DNA from: an uncultured Clostridia bacterium
GTDB lineage: Bacteria > Bacillota_A > Clostridia > Christensenellales > CAG-138
Direction: 5' to 3'
Length of the DNA: 5,484 nucleotides
NCBI GenBank assembly: GCA_946539625.1
Contig: CAMNHT010000102.1
Span: 1 to 5,484 of the forward strand
Under the pieces are notes generated by a model that worked only from the letters and a program-made list of their open reading frames with translations, made no database searches and had not been told where the DNA came from. Shown here piece by piece: positions 1 to 5,484 of this stretch. Numbering within the stretch: position 1 is the first letter of the stretch; each line of letters starts with the position of its first letter. Position numbers and translations under genes: made by a program.

Positions 1-695
1 TTGCCGCAAAGACCGGCACCGTCGGCGACGAGACCGGCAACCGCGATATCTGGCTCGCCTGCTACAATCCCGACTATGCCGCTGTCGTCTGGATGGGATT
101 CGACGACGCGGAAAACGGGCGCTGTCTTCCGAAGGACTGCGGCGGCGGGACCTTCCCCGCCATGCTGCTGTCCGAAGTTTTTTCGGCGCTGTATCCGGAC
201 AGAAACGCACCGGATTTTGCTGTGCCGGACAGCGTCGTTTCCGTCGAGCTGGACAGGGCAACGCTCGAAAACGACCACGTCGCCGTCCTTGCGGGAAGTC
301 TGACGCCGCAGGATCAAACCATTTCGGAATACTTCGTGCGCGGTACGGAACCGAAGACGGTCACGGAATACTGGCAGATCCCTGACCCGCCGACCGATCT
401 TACCGTTACGCTTACAAACGACGTTGCCGAAATCGCCTTTACCCCGCCCTCCCGCTACATGTCTTACCGGCTCTACCGCGAGGACAGCGACGGTTTTTCG
501 ATCCTGCTCACAACTGTAGAAAACGCCGCCTACCCCGTTCACTTTTCCGATCCGGTCGATCAGCTGAACGGCAGCTACGCGTACTACGTCATTCCTGTCC
601 ATCCTTCGCTTCTGATCGACGGCACGCCGGTATGCGGCCGTTCAAGCGCAAAACGGATGATCTTTGTACAGCATTCGCTCACATTCTTACCCTGA
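1..695 (+). CDS. Class A penicillin-binding protein (PBP1A-like), C-terminal part with Fn3-like tail; 5' truncated
   Basis: This is the last 230 codons of a peptidoglycan glycosyltransferase/transpeptidase; the frame enters from the left edge (first whole codon at 3) and stops with TGA at 693-695. Fragment residues 3-6 are KTGT, the third active-site motif of the penicillin-binding transpeptidase fold, followed by the usual DxWLACYNPDYAAVVWMG strand and a GGGTFPAMLLSEVF segment matching the end of PBP1A transpeptidase domains. The SxxK and SxN motifs and the glycosyltransferase domain would lie upstream, outside the window. After a linker (about residues 75-130) comes a roughly 95-residue beta-rich segment starting PPTDLTVTL, with spaced Tyr/Trp/Pro residues (YRLYRE, YAYYVIPV), which I read as a fibronectin-III-like domain; that assignment is by pattern only. 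The protein should act outside the cytoplasmic membrane, cross-linking wall peptides. I see no hairpin terminator after the stop, so transcripts may run into the regulator gene. Confidence 0.9.
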   Translation, partial: AAKTGTVGDETGNRDIWLACYNPDYAAVVWMGFDDAENGRCLPKDCGGGTFPAMLLSEVFSALYPDRNAPDFAVPDSVVSVELDRATLENDHVAVLAGSLTPQDQTISEYFVRGTEPKTVTEYWQIPDPPTDLTVTLTNDVAEIAFTPPSRYMSYRLYREDSDGFSILLTTVENAAYPVHFSDPVDQLNGSYAYYVIPVHPSLLIDGTPVCGRSSAKRMIFVQHSLTFLP

Positions 696-721
696 AATTA
701 TATATTCTTATAAATCAATAG

Positions 722-736
722 TTGACGAATTGACGA
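722..736 (+). repeat. Tandem TTGACGA direct repeat over the -35 box
   Basis: TTGACGA occurs at 722-728 and again at 730-736, separated by one A. The first copy supplies the predicted -35 hexamer. The second copy has no -10 partner at normal spacing. It may be chance in AT-rich DNA, or a site for an activator or repressor. Confidence 0.5.
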
Positions 737-750
737 GTTTATATTATATT
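722..750 (+). promoter_or_regulatory. Predicted sigma-A-type promoter of the GntR-family gene
   Basis: A TTGACG -35 box (722-727) is followed by 17 bp and a TATATT -10 box (745-750), each one base off or close to consensus. The 25 bases just upstream (696-720) are almost all A/T and could act as an UP element. Transcription would begin near 757, just after the in-frame ATG at 755. That ATG would then not be usefully translated, which favours the start at 803. The call rests on consensus match only. Confidence 0.6.
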
Positions 751-764
751 ATACATGGGTAATC

Positions 765-782
765 ATTTTGTTGCCGCAAAAT
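765..782. promoter_or_regulatory. Inverted repeat in the gntR leader, candidate operator
   Basis: ATTTTG (765-770) and CAAAAT (777-782) form perfect 6-bp arms around the spacer TTGCCG, and a second short palindrome TTGC-C-GCAA (771-779) overlaps it. The 18-bp size suits a dimeric winged-helix regulator, and the site lies just downstream of the predicted transcription start (about 757) and before the start codon at 803, where a bound repressor would block the promoter. Autoregulation through this site is an inference from position and symmetry. Confidence 0.4.
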
Positions 783-802
783 TGAAATGGAGAGTGAGAA
801 AA

Positions 803-1471
803 ATGGATTACAAGGCACTTGCAGCCAACGTAGAAAATCGCGAGGGGTTCGGAACGCAGGAATGGGTGTATCGCGTTCTGCGCGCAGGTATTGTAAACGG
901 GGCATTGCCCGGCGGGATGCAGCTGAAGCAGGATGAAATCTCCGCCGCATTGAACGTCAGCCACATTCCGGTACGCGAAGCGCTCCGTCAGCTTGAAGCG
1001 CAGCATCTCGTGACGATCCACGCCAACCGCGGCGCGACGGTCACCGAGCTTTCGCGCGAAATGCTCATCAATTCTATGAAGGTCCGCGCAGCAATTTCCG
1101 TTGCGATGCTCAAAGAAGCCATCCCCCGCATGACGGAAGAAGACTTTGCCGCATTGGACGCAATTCTCGAGGAACAGCGTAAAGTAACCGATACGCTCGC
1201 TTCCGAGAATCTGAACATTCGCTTCCATGAGGTTCTGACCGCGAAAGCGAACAATCCGATCGCAGACATGCTGATGGAGATCATTCAGGCGAACATCAAC
1301 CGCTATCTGCGCTCCGGCTTCTACGGAGACGCCGCGGAGCGCGAAGTGTCCGTTGTAGAACACGAAAGAATCCTTGCCGCATGCAAAGCCGGCGACGTCG
1401 ACGAAGCGGTACAGCTCTTACAGTCGCACATCATGGATGCCGTCGCATTGATTCCCGAAAGCGTCCAGTAA
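803..1471 (+). CDS. GntR-family transcriptional regulator, FCD (FadR-type) subfamily
   Basis: This is a 222-residue cytoplasmic DNA-binding protein. Residues about 18-82 form the GntR winged helix: YRVLRAGIVNGALPGG is the typical first helix and turn, and residues 40-70 (LKQDEISAALNVSHIPVREAL onward) contain the recognition helix with the family-typical VS-x-x-PVREALRQLE pattern. Residues about 88-215 are an all-helical FCD effector domain. Its expected metal ligands are visible as His142 (in NIRFHEVL), His187 (in EHERIL) and His209 (in QSHI); the usual Asp four residues before the first His is Asn138. FCD regulators usually sense small organic acids, but nothing nearby identifies the ligand. 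I chose ATG 803 because GGAG at 789-792 precedes it and the in-frame ATG at 755 sits at or before the predicted transcript start; a GTG at 794 is also in frame but has no spaced ribosome site. The gene is probably autoregulated, and its target genes may lie elsewhere. It is convergent with the germination operon. Confidence 0.93.
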   Translation: MDYKALAANVENREGFGTQEWVYRVLRAGIVNGALPGGMQLKQDEISAALNVSHIPVREALRQLEAQHLVTIHANRGATVTELSREMLINSMKVRAAISVAMLKEAIPRMTEEDFAALDAILEEQRKVTDTLASENLNIRFHEVLTAKANNPIADMLMEIIQANINRYLRSGFYGDAAEREVSVVEHERILAACKAGDVDEAVQLLQSHIMDAVALIPESVQ

Positions 1472-1485
1472 GATTTTCAACACGC

Positions 1486-1513
1486 AAAAGCCGCCTTATC
1501 CGGCGGTTTTTTT
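1486..1513. terminator. Rho-independent terminator between convergent genes, probably bidirectional
   Basis: CCGCC (1491-1495) pairs with GGCGG (1502-1506) around the loop TTATCC, followed by seven T (1507-1513). On the plus strand this ends the gntR transcript 15 nt after its stop. An A-run (1486-1489) can pair with the T-run across one bulged G (1490), extending the stem. Read on the minus strand, the same hairpin is followed by C then TTTT, giving a weaker terminator for the germination operon, whose last stop codon is only a few bases away at 1519. Confidence 0.85.
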
Positions 1514-1518
1514 GATTG

Positions 1519-1689
1519 CTACGGCGCGGTGAAAAATTCCCATGCAAGAACGGACAGCAACGTAAGCAGCAGCACGATCAGCGTCAGCGTCGCAAGTGCC
1601 TGCCCTGTCCGCCGTGTTTTGAAGCTGTGCATAAGATACAGAACCCCGTACGCCAGAGGAACCAACTGCATGCCGAAAAACAAAAGCAT
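1519..1689 (-). CDS. Small two-helix membrane protein at the end of the germinant-receptor operon (candidate D-type modulator)
   Basis: This 56-residue ORF starts at ATG 1689 and stops with TAG at 1519. It begins 4 nt after the gerC-type stop and has an AAAGGGAG ribosome site 7 nt upstream, inside the end of that gene, so it is very likely translated as the last gene of the operon. Two hydrophobic segments are clear: residues about 3-20 (FFGMQLVPLAYGVLYLM, no charge) and about 31-50 (ALATLTLIVLLLTLLSVLAW). The connecting loop HSFKTRRTGQ carries K24, R26 and R27, so by the positive-inside rule the loop faces the cytoplasm (spore core) and both ends face out. It has no signal peptide cleavage site, cysteine or enzyme motif. 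Small two-helix proteins called D proteins, encoded in or beside germinant-receptor operons, tune receptor function in Bacillus. Size, topology and position fit that class here, but I cannot show homology. Confidence 0.8.
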   Translation of the reverse strand: MLLFFGMQLVPLAYGVLYLMHSFKTRRTGQALATLTLIVLLLTLLSVLAWEFFTAP

Positions 1690-1693
1690 TCCT

Positions 1694-2839
1694 TCACTCC
1701 CTTTCCGGGTCGTGCGACAGCATGATCGTCACCGAAAACACGGCTTTCAACGATCGGTACTCTGCTTTCCAATCGCAAGCTTCCCAATCAGAAACCGTTT
1801 TGAACTGTTTTGCGCGATACCGTCCGAATCCCATTGCGTCGCTGTTGACGCTCTGCAAGGCGGAAAAGATCGCCGATAGCTCCGTTTCAAGCCGGTTTTT
1901 TAAAAAGCTCTTCAACTGATCCCGATCCGCGGAAGAATCCGCCGGTTCGAAAATGTCCGCCTCCAGAAACAGCTCTACCGTTGCTTCACCGTTTTTCAAC
2001 CGGATCTTAGGTGCACGCATGCGGTAAACGGTCGCGTCCAGCATGCTGCCGTCCGCCAGCGTAAAACGTAGCTCGCCCTTTCGGAACGCGTCCGTTACCA
2101 TCAGCGTCTCCATTGTATGTCTGCCGTCCAGCACACCTGCCATGCGGTCCCCGTCGAACACGGCGCTGCCCGACGTGGAGGTTTTCAGCACGCTTTCCGT
2201 AAGCAGCGAACCGCCGACATGCGGATACGCCTCGCCGCCGACAAGATCTGTTTCCGATCCGTACTCGTTTACGCCCGCATACGTGAGCATCGCGTCAAAG
2301 CGTTTGTCCGAGATCGCTTCGACGTACGTACTGTACCCGATATCCGCCGTCGTGCCGGATTCGTCGGAAAGATCCCCCACCGCCGTCTTGATCTTGCGAA
2401 GCGACGGGTCCGCTTCCGTGATCCATCCCTCGAACACGCAGCGGATCGGCGGTTTTACGACGACCGTACGCAGATTCGGCCAGAGATCCGGCTTGCCGAA
2501 CGCAAAGTCAAGAAACGCTGTCTGTGCTCCGTCCTTTGCGAGGTCCTCGCCGATTGCCAGAAGCGACGCGCGGGCAAAGCTCAGCCGGCTCGGATATGCG
2601 GCGTTCAGCGTTTCACACGCTTCCGAAAACGACCGTGCTTCCGCCGTGATGACCACGTTTTCGACTTTCGTGTCCTCCGTTCCCCCGGGAACCGAAACAA
2701 GCACCGTCACGAGGTACGGCATTGTCGTTCCGCGCTCGACGCCGATGTTCAGCACGTACGCGTATTCGTCGATGTTCTTGGACTGCATGCATCCGAGAAA
2801 CAGCGTGCAGCAAAGCAGGATCATGAAGATACGGCGCAT
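1694..2839 (-). CDS. gerC: Ger(x)C-family spore germination lipoprotein (germinant receptor C subunit)
   Basis: This 381-residue protein is the lipid-anchored subunit of a nutrient germinant receptor. The N-terminus MRRIFMILLCCTLFLGC is a type II signal peptide with Cys17 as the lipidated residue; the -3 position is Phe, slightly off the usual Leu. After it, KNIDEYAYVLNIGVERG and the following VTVLVSVPGG match the start of the GerC N-terminal domain (about 20-200). Residues about 220-375 match the C-terminal GerAC domain: GSAVFDGDRMAGVLDGRHT, a beta-rich stretch, an amphipathic helix (307-330), and the closing KQFKTVSDWEACDWKAEY pattern before a last hydrophobic strand. Length is normal for the family. 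ATG 2839 was chosen because AAGGAGG lies 5 nt upstream and the signal peptide starts there; the frame is open further upstream but that part is hydrophilic and lies over the gerB end. The gene overlaps gerB by 19 nt. Which receptor paralogue this is, and its germinant, cannot be told. Confidence 0.93.
   Translation of the reverse strand: MRRIFMILLCCTLFLGCMQSKNIDEYAYVLNIGVERGTTMPYLVTVLVSVPGGTEDTKVENVVITAEARSFSEACETLNAAYPSRLSFARASLLAIGEDLAKDGAQTAFLDFAFGKPDLWPNLRTVVVKPPIRCVFEGWITEADPSLRKIKTAVGDLSDESGTTADIGYSTYVEAISDKRFDAMLTYAGVNEYGSETDLVGGEAYPHVGGSLLTESVLKTSTSGSAVFDGDRMAGVLDGRHTMETLMVTDAFRKGELRFTLADGSMLDATVYRMRAPKIRLKNGEATVELFLEADIFEPADSSADRDQLKSFLKNRLETELSAIFSALQSVNSDAMGFGRYRAKQFKTVSDWEACDWKAEYRSLKAVFSVTIMLSHDPERE
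1697..1704 (-). promoter_or_regulatory. Ribosome binding site of the 56-codon ORF
   Basis: AAAGGGAG on the minus strand ends 7 nt before ATG 1689 and lies within the last codons of the gerC-type gene. It supports real translation of the small ORF, coupled to its upstream neighbour. Confidence 0.7.
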
Positions 2840-3912
2840 GGTTTCCTCCTTTTCGGGTTCAGCAGGATCAGCGGAAACGGCACGGAAACGAGCACCCAAG
2901 CGTCGCGGTACAGCCGTTCGAGGATCGCCGCCGTCGTTTTCGAATCATAGTAAAGCACCAGGATCAGCGTGACCGCGATCCCGCTCAGGGACAACGCGAC
3001 TGGACGTATATCACGTACATGAAAACTCTTTGCGAACAGCAAACTCGCCGCATACAGATAAAACGCCGAACTGAGAACTGCGCCGGACACCCACAGAAAC
3101 AGCACCGCGCGGTCGAGCCGAAGTGTCGGATTTTCGGCGCGAACCTCCACGAGCATCCGGTAGAACGGTGCAGGCATATCCTTCAGCTGCGTATAGGGAA
3201 AAGTCATGGAAAGCGCAAACAGCGCAACGGCGGCCGTGAGCCCGCCTGCGATCATGCCGATGCGTCCTGCGCTTCGCATCGTCATTCGGTCCTGCGTGCC
3301 CTCGCCGACGCAAAGAAGCGCAAGAAGCGGCGCCGCCGCACGGATCTGTGCGGAGCCAGCCTGTGTAAAAATGCGAATCGGTTCGCCGAACGGGATCGGA
3401 TGGATGCGGTACAGCCGATACGTCCCGATTCCCGAAAGCAGCGCGGCAACGATCGAAAGAAGCAGTATCGGCAGCAGGACTCGCGCGGTGCGCATCAGCG
3501 TCTCCGCGCCGAGCGCCGTCAGAAGAAAAAGACACGGCAGCAGATACAGGCAAGCTGTGACCTGCTTTGCATCCGTAAACACGAACTGTGTCATGGTCAA
3601 AAGGAAGCTTTCAAGCGGCTGCATGGCAGCTGTGATGAGCGCAAGGACGATCGGGATCGCAAGCAGCCGTTTGAGATGTGAGTGCCCGATCAGCGCGGAC
3701 AGATCGTTTCCGCCGCGCAGGCGAAGCACCCACACCGCGCCTTCAAACAGAAGCAGCGCCTGCACGGTCGCAATGATCTGCACGAGGTACGACGCGTTGC
3801 CGTCCGCATACAGCGCGCGGCTGTCCATGCCGAAGCAGCCGCCGAAAAACGCGGCGATCAAAACCATGGCCGCCGTCTCCTGCCGCCCGAACGCGCCGAT
3901 GCGAAGGTTCAT
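2821..3912 (-). CDS. gerB: GerB-family spore germination protein (germinant receptor B subunit, APC-superfamily membrane protein)
   Basis: This 363-residue integral membrane protein is the transporter-like subunit of the receptor. In B. subtilis the GerAB homologue binds the germinant amino acid. I count about ten hydrophobic segments, near residues 12-28, 40-64, 82-110, 118-138, 144-163, 190-204, 216-237, 268-295, 303-322 and 336-352, as expected for the spore-permease branch of the APC fold. The family pattern near segment eight is visible as RLDRAVLFLWVSGAV (265-279), and the N-terminal segment has the usual R-x-E analogue GRQETAAM. Length is normal. ATG 3912 is preceded by AAGGAGG at 5 nt spacing; the same frame is open far upstream to 4365, but that stretch is the antiparallel-frame shadow of gerA. 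The start overlaps the gerA stop as ATGA, and the end overlaps gerC by 19 nt. Ligand identity cannot be read from the sequence. Confidence 0.93.
   Translation of the reverse strand: MNLRIGAFGRQETAAMVLIAAFFGGCFGMDSRALYADGNASYLVQIIATVQALLLFEGAVWVLRLRGGNDLSALIGHSHLKRLLAIPIVLALITAAMQPLESFLLTMTQFVFTDAKQVTACLYLLPCLFLLTALGAETLMRTARVLLPILLLSIVAALLSGIGTYRLYRIHPIPFGEPIRIFTQAGSAQIRAAAPLLALLCVGEGTQDRMTMRSAGRIGMIAGGLTAAVALFALSMTFPYTQLKDMPAPFYRMLVEVRAENPTLRLDRAVLFLWVSGAVLSSAFYLYAASLLFAKSFHVRDIRPVALSLSGIAVTLILVLYYDSKTTAAILERLYRDAWVLVSVPFPLILLNPKRRKPCAVSS
2845..2851 (-). promoter_or_regulatory. Ribosome binding site of the gerC-type gene
   Basis: A perfect AAGGAGG sits 5 nt before ATG 2839, inside the last codons of the gerB-type gene. 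It fixes the gerC start at 2839 rather than at the upstream in-frame candidate at 2899. Confidence 0.85.
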
Positions 3913-5484
3913 GCGCGCCTCCTTTCGGGATTCATGGGATCGGTCGGTTCCCCGCGATTTCGAATGCGCGAACGGAACAGCAAATGCCCCGCATGCTTCG
4001 TAACCGGCGCAAACGGCGCAAAGAACGGTACGCCGAACGACTTTGCCGAGCACATGACCGCGGTCACGCAAAGCCCTGCGGCAGTGATCCCCAACAGGCC
4101 CGCAAGCGTTGCGGCGATGCAGAGCAGCACGCGATAATACGACGCAGCGACCTGCGCGCTGTAATCCGGGATCGCAAAGTTGCCGAGCCCTGTCAGTGCA
4201 ACGATGATGAGTACGACCGTTGAGACGATGTTCGCCGAAACAGCCGCCTGACCGAGAAGCAGTCCGCCGATGATCCCGATCGCATGACCGATCGAGCCGG
4301 GCACGCGAAGTCCCGCCTCGCGCACAAGCTGAAACACCAGCAAAAGAAAGATCATCTCCATCCACAGCGGCAGGAATACCATCGCGCGGGACGCGACGAC
4401 CGTTTCGAGTATCTCGCCGGAAAGCTGTCCCGGATGGTGCAGCGCAAGCGCCAAAAAGTACGCGGGTAAATACGTCGAAAGCAGCGCACCGATCATGCGG
4501 ATCAATTGAACGACCGTGCCGACCGGTTGACGCAGGTCCAGATCCTCGCCGCTTGCCATAAGATCGCCGATCGTGATCGGCAGCACGCCTGCCTGCGGAC
4601 AGCCCTCTGCAAGCAGAGCGATCCGTCCGTCGAGTACGGCGGACGCCGCGCGGTCCGGACGCTCCGTTTTCAGCATCTGAGGCATCGGTAGATATGTATA
4701 ATCCTCAATGAGCTGCTCGACGCGCCCGACCGTCAGCCGCATATCGGTCGAGATCGAATCGAGTCGCCGCTTCACCTCGGAAAGCAGCGTCGGATTCACC
4801 GTACCGTCGAGATACGCCAGCACCAGCTTTGTGCGGTTCGTTCCGCCCGCATCGCGAAATTCGCATACGAAATCCGGCCGTTTCAAGATGCGTCGGAGAA
4901 GCGTCACGTTCGTACGGATGTTCTCTGTAAACGCCTCCTTCGGTCCCATGATCGTCATCTCGTTTTTCGGCTCGCCGACAGGTCTTGAAACGAATCCGCG
5001 CGTATCGCAGAGGATCGCATCCCCTGCGCCGTCCAGAAGGATCGCCGTACGTCCCTCCGCGATTGCCTCTATGATCGCGTCGCGTCTGTTAACGAGCTCC
5101 GTTTCGTGCATGGACAACGCGTGCTCACAAAAGTATGCCGGCAGGTCGCGGGCGCTAACGCGGCTGACATCGACACGGAACGCGGGACGCAGAATAAAGT
5201 CGGCGATCTGCTTGTCGTCCGCCATGCCGTTCATGCTGACCGCAAGCGCGTCGATCGTTCCTCCGAGCTTGAACGGACGCAGGATCACATCCGTATTGAC
5301 CTCGATGTGAAACCGGGCTTTCAGCCATTCGACATTCGCGGACAGACGCTTTTGGACGGTCCCGCGTTCCGACGCCGTCTTTGCCCAACGTGATTTTGTA
5401 TGCGCAAAAAAGGACGGCATCCCCTCGGGCTCCGTCTCCAGGAGTTCAAACTGCTGATACGGTCGATCAAATTGCAACAGGTTT
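3909..5484 (-). CDS. gerA: GerA-family spore germination protein (germinant receptor A subunit); 5' end at or beyond the window edge
   Basis: This is the A subunit of the receptor, a spore inner-membrane protein; B. subtilis GerAA is proposed to oligomerise into an ion channel. Numbering from TTG 5477 as residue 1, a hydrophilic domain (about 45-320) carries the family hallmarks: GPKEAFTENIRTN (178-190), then YLPMPQMLKTERPDRAASAV and LDGRIALLAEGCP (282-294). The membrane domain (about 325-475) has at least four hydrophobic segments and the conserved LVREAGLRVPGSIG and GLLLGQAAVSANIVS blocks, then SFGVPFFAPFAP (480-491) and a basic tail. The stop TGA at 3909 overlaps the gerB start. The frame is open to the edge. 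Possible starts are TTG 5477, ATG 5420 (giving 503 residues, with about the usual spacer before the first conserved block but only a weak GGAG 9 nt upstream), or a codon outside the window. Two hallmark positions deviate: Glu291 where the family usually has Asp in DG-x-P, and Gln383 in FQLVREAG where Glu is usual. Confidence 0.93.
   Translation of the reverse strand, partial: NLLQFDRPYQQFELLETEPEGMPSFFAHTKSRWAKTASERGTVQKRLSANVEWLKARFHIEVNTDVILRPFKLGGTIDALAVSMNGMADDKQIADFILRPAFRVDVSRVSARDLPAYFCEHALSMHETELVNRRDAIIEAIAEGRTAILLDGAGDAILCDTRGFVSRPVGEPKNEMTIMGPKEAFTENIRTNVTLLRRILKRPDFVCEFRDAGGTNRTKLVLAYLDGTVNPTLLSEVKRRLDSISTDMRLTVGRVEQLIEDYTYLPMPQMLKTERPDRAASAVLDGRIALLAEGCPQAGVLPITIGDLMASGEDLDLRQPVGTVVQLIRMIGALLSTYLPAYFLALALHHPGQLSGEILETVVASRAMVFLPLWMEMIFLLLVFQLVREAGLRVPGSIGHAIGIIGGLLLGQAAVSANIVSTVVLIIVALTGLGNFAIPDYSAQVAASYYRVLLCIAATLAGLLGITAAGLCVTAVMCSAKSFGVPFFAPFAPVTKHAGHLLFRSRIRNRGEPTDPMNPERRRA
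3918..3924 (-). promoter_or_regulatory. Ribosome binding site of the gerB-type gene
   Basis: AAGGAGG lies 5 nt before ATG 3912, inside the last codons of the gerA-type gene. It fixes the gerB start and rules out the long upstream extension of that frame. Sequence and spacing are the same as at the gerC start. Confidence 0.85.

Noticed and set aside
696..721. Possible terminator after the PBP gene
   Set aside because: The stretch is AT-rich but has no GC stem or T-run of terminator form.
755..802. N-terminal extension of the GntR protein from ATG 755
   Set aside because: The ATG coincides with the predicted transcript start and would have no leader or ribosome site, and the added 16 residues are not part of the GntR fold; ATG 803 has a spaced GGAG.
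749..1363. Minus-strand ORF of 204 codons opposite gntR
   Set aside because: The plus strand has a complete GntR/FCD protein with promoter, ribosome site and terminator; the antisense frame shows no family pattern.
1516..1879. Plus-strand ORFs of 69 and 116 codons in the region after gntR
   Set aside because: They lie beyond the terminator and oppose the small membrane protein gene and the gerC end; they are Arg/Gln- or Ser-rich with no motif.
2043..2972. Long plus-strand ORF of 309 codons opposite the gerC-type gene (and a second one at 2117-2950)
   Set aside because: They are antisense to a well-supported lipoprotein gene, have Ser/Arg-rich compositions with no domain pattern or ribosome site, and arise from GC-rich codon bias.
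3206..4003. Plus-strand ORF of 265 codons opposite gerB/gerA
   Set aside because: It is a compositional shadow: Arg/Ser/Ala-rich with no recognisable motif, and it crosses the junction of two real genes on the other strand.
3913..4365. Upstream extension of the gerB frame to 4365
   Set aside because: The extension overlaps gerA coding sequence and is Arg/Cys-rich, unlike a membrane protein N-terminus, while AAGGAGG marks ATG 3912.

Overview
The window looks like chromosome of an endospore-forming member of the Bacillota, most likely a GC-rich anaerobic Clostridia-type organism. The main evidence is a complete A-B-C set of spore germinant-receptor genes. The coding DNA is GC-rich while the one open intergenic region is very AT-rich. 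I cannot name a genus from sequence alone.

Layout: (1) Positions 1-695 (+) hold the 3' end of a class A (PBP1A-like) penicillin-binding protein gene. It enters at the KTGT active-site motif and ends in a fibronectin-III-like C-terminal domain. (2) Positions 696-802 are AT-rich and carry a good vegetative-type promoter, a tandem TTGACGA repeat over its -35 box and an 18-bp inverted repeat in the leader. (3) Positions 803-1471 (+) encode a GntR/FCD-type regulator. (4) A hairpin with a T-tract at 1486-1513 separates it from the convergent minus-strand operon. (5) The minus strand, from the right edge down to 1519, is a compact germination operon: gerA-type (3909-5484, 5' end unresolved), gerB-type (2821-3912), gerC-type lipoprotein (1694-2839), and a 56-codon two-helix membrane protein gene (1519-1689).

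The three Ger proteins should form one nutrient receptor in the spore inner membrane. The A subunit is the large membrane/channel-type component, B is the APC-superfamily transporter-like sensor, and C is the lipid-anchored subunit. The genes overlap (A/B by 4 nt, B/C by 19 nt) or nearly touch (C/small ORF, 4-nt gap), and each downstream gene has its ribosome binding site inside the end of the previous gene. This points to one transcript with translational coupling. The operon promoter lies beyond the right edge. The 56-residue protein resembles in size, topology and position the small 'D' modulators known beside Bacillus germinant-receptor operons, and it is the most interesting item here.

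The PBP and GntR genes have no evident functional tie to the receptor operon. I saw no tRNA, rRNA, CRISPR, transposon or phage sequence. Apart from the small ORF and the candidate operator, this is ordinary chromosomal sequence, and I do not claim a new system.
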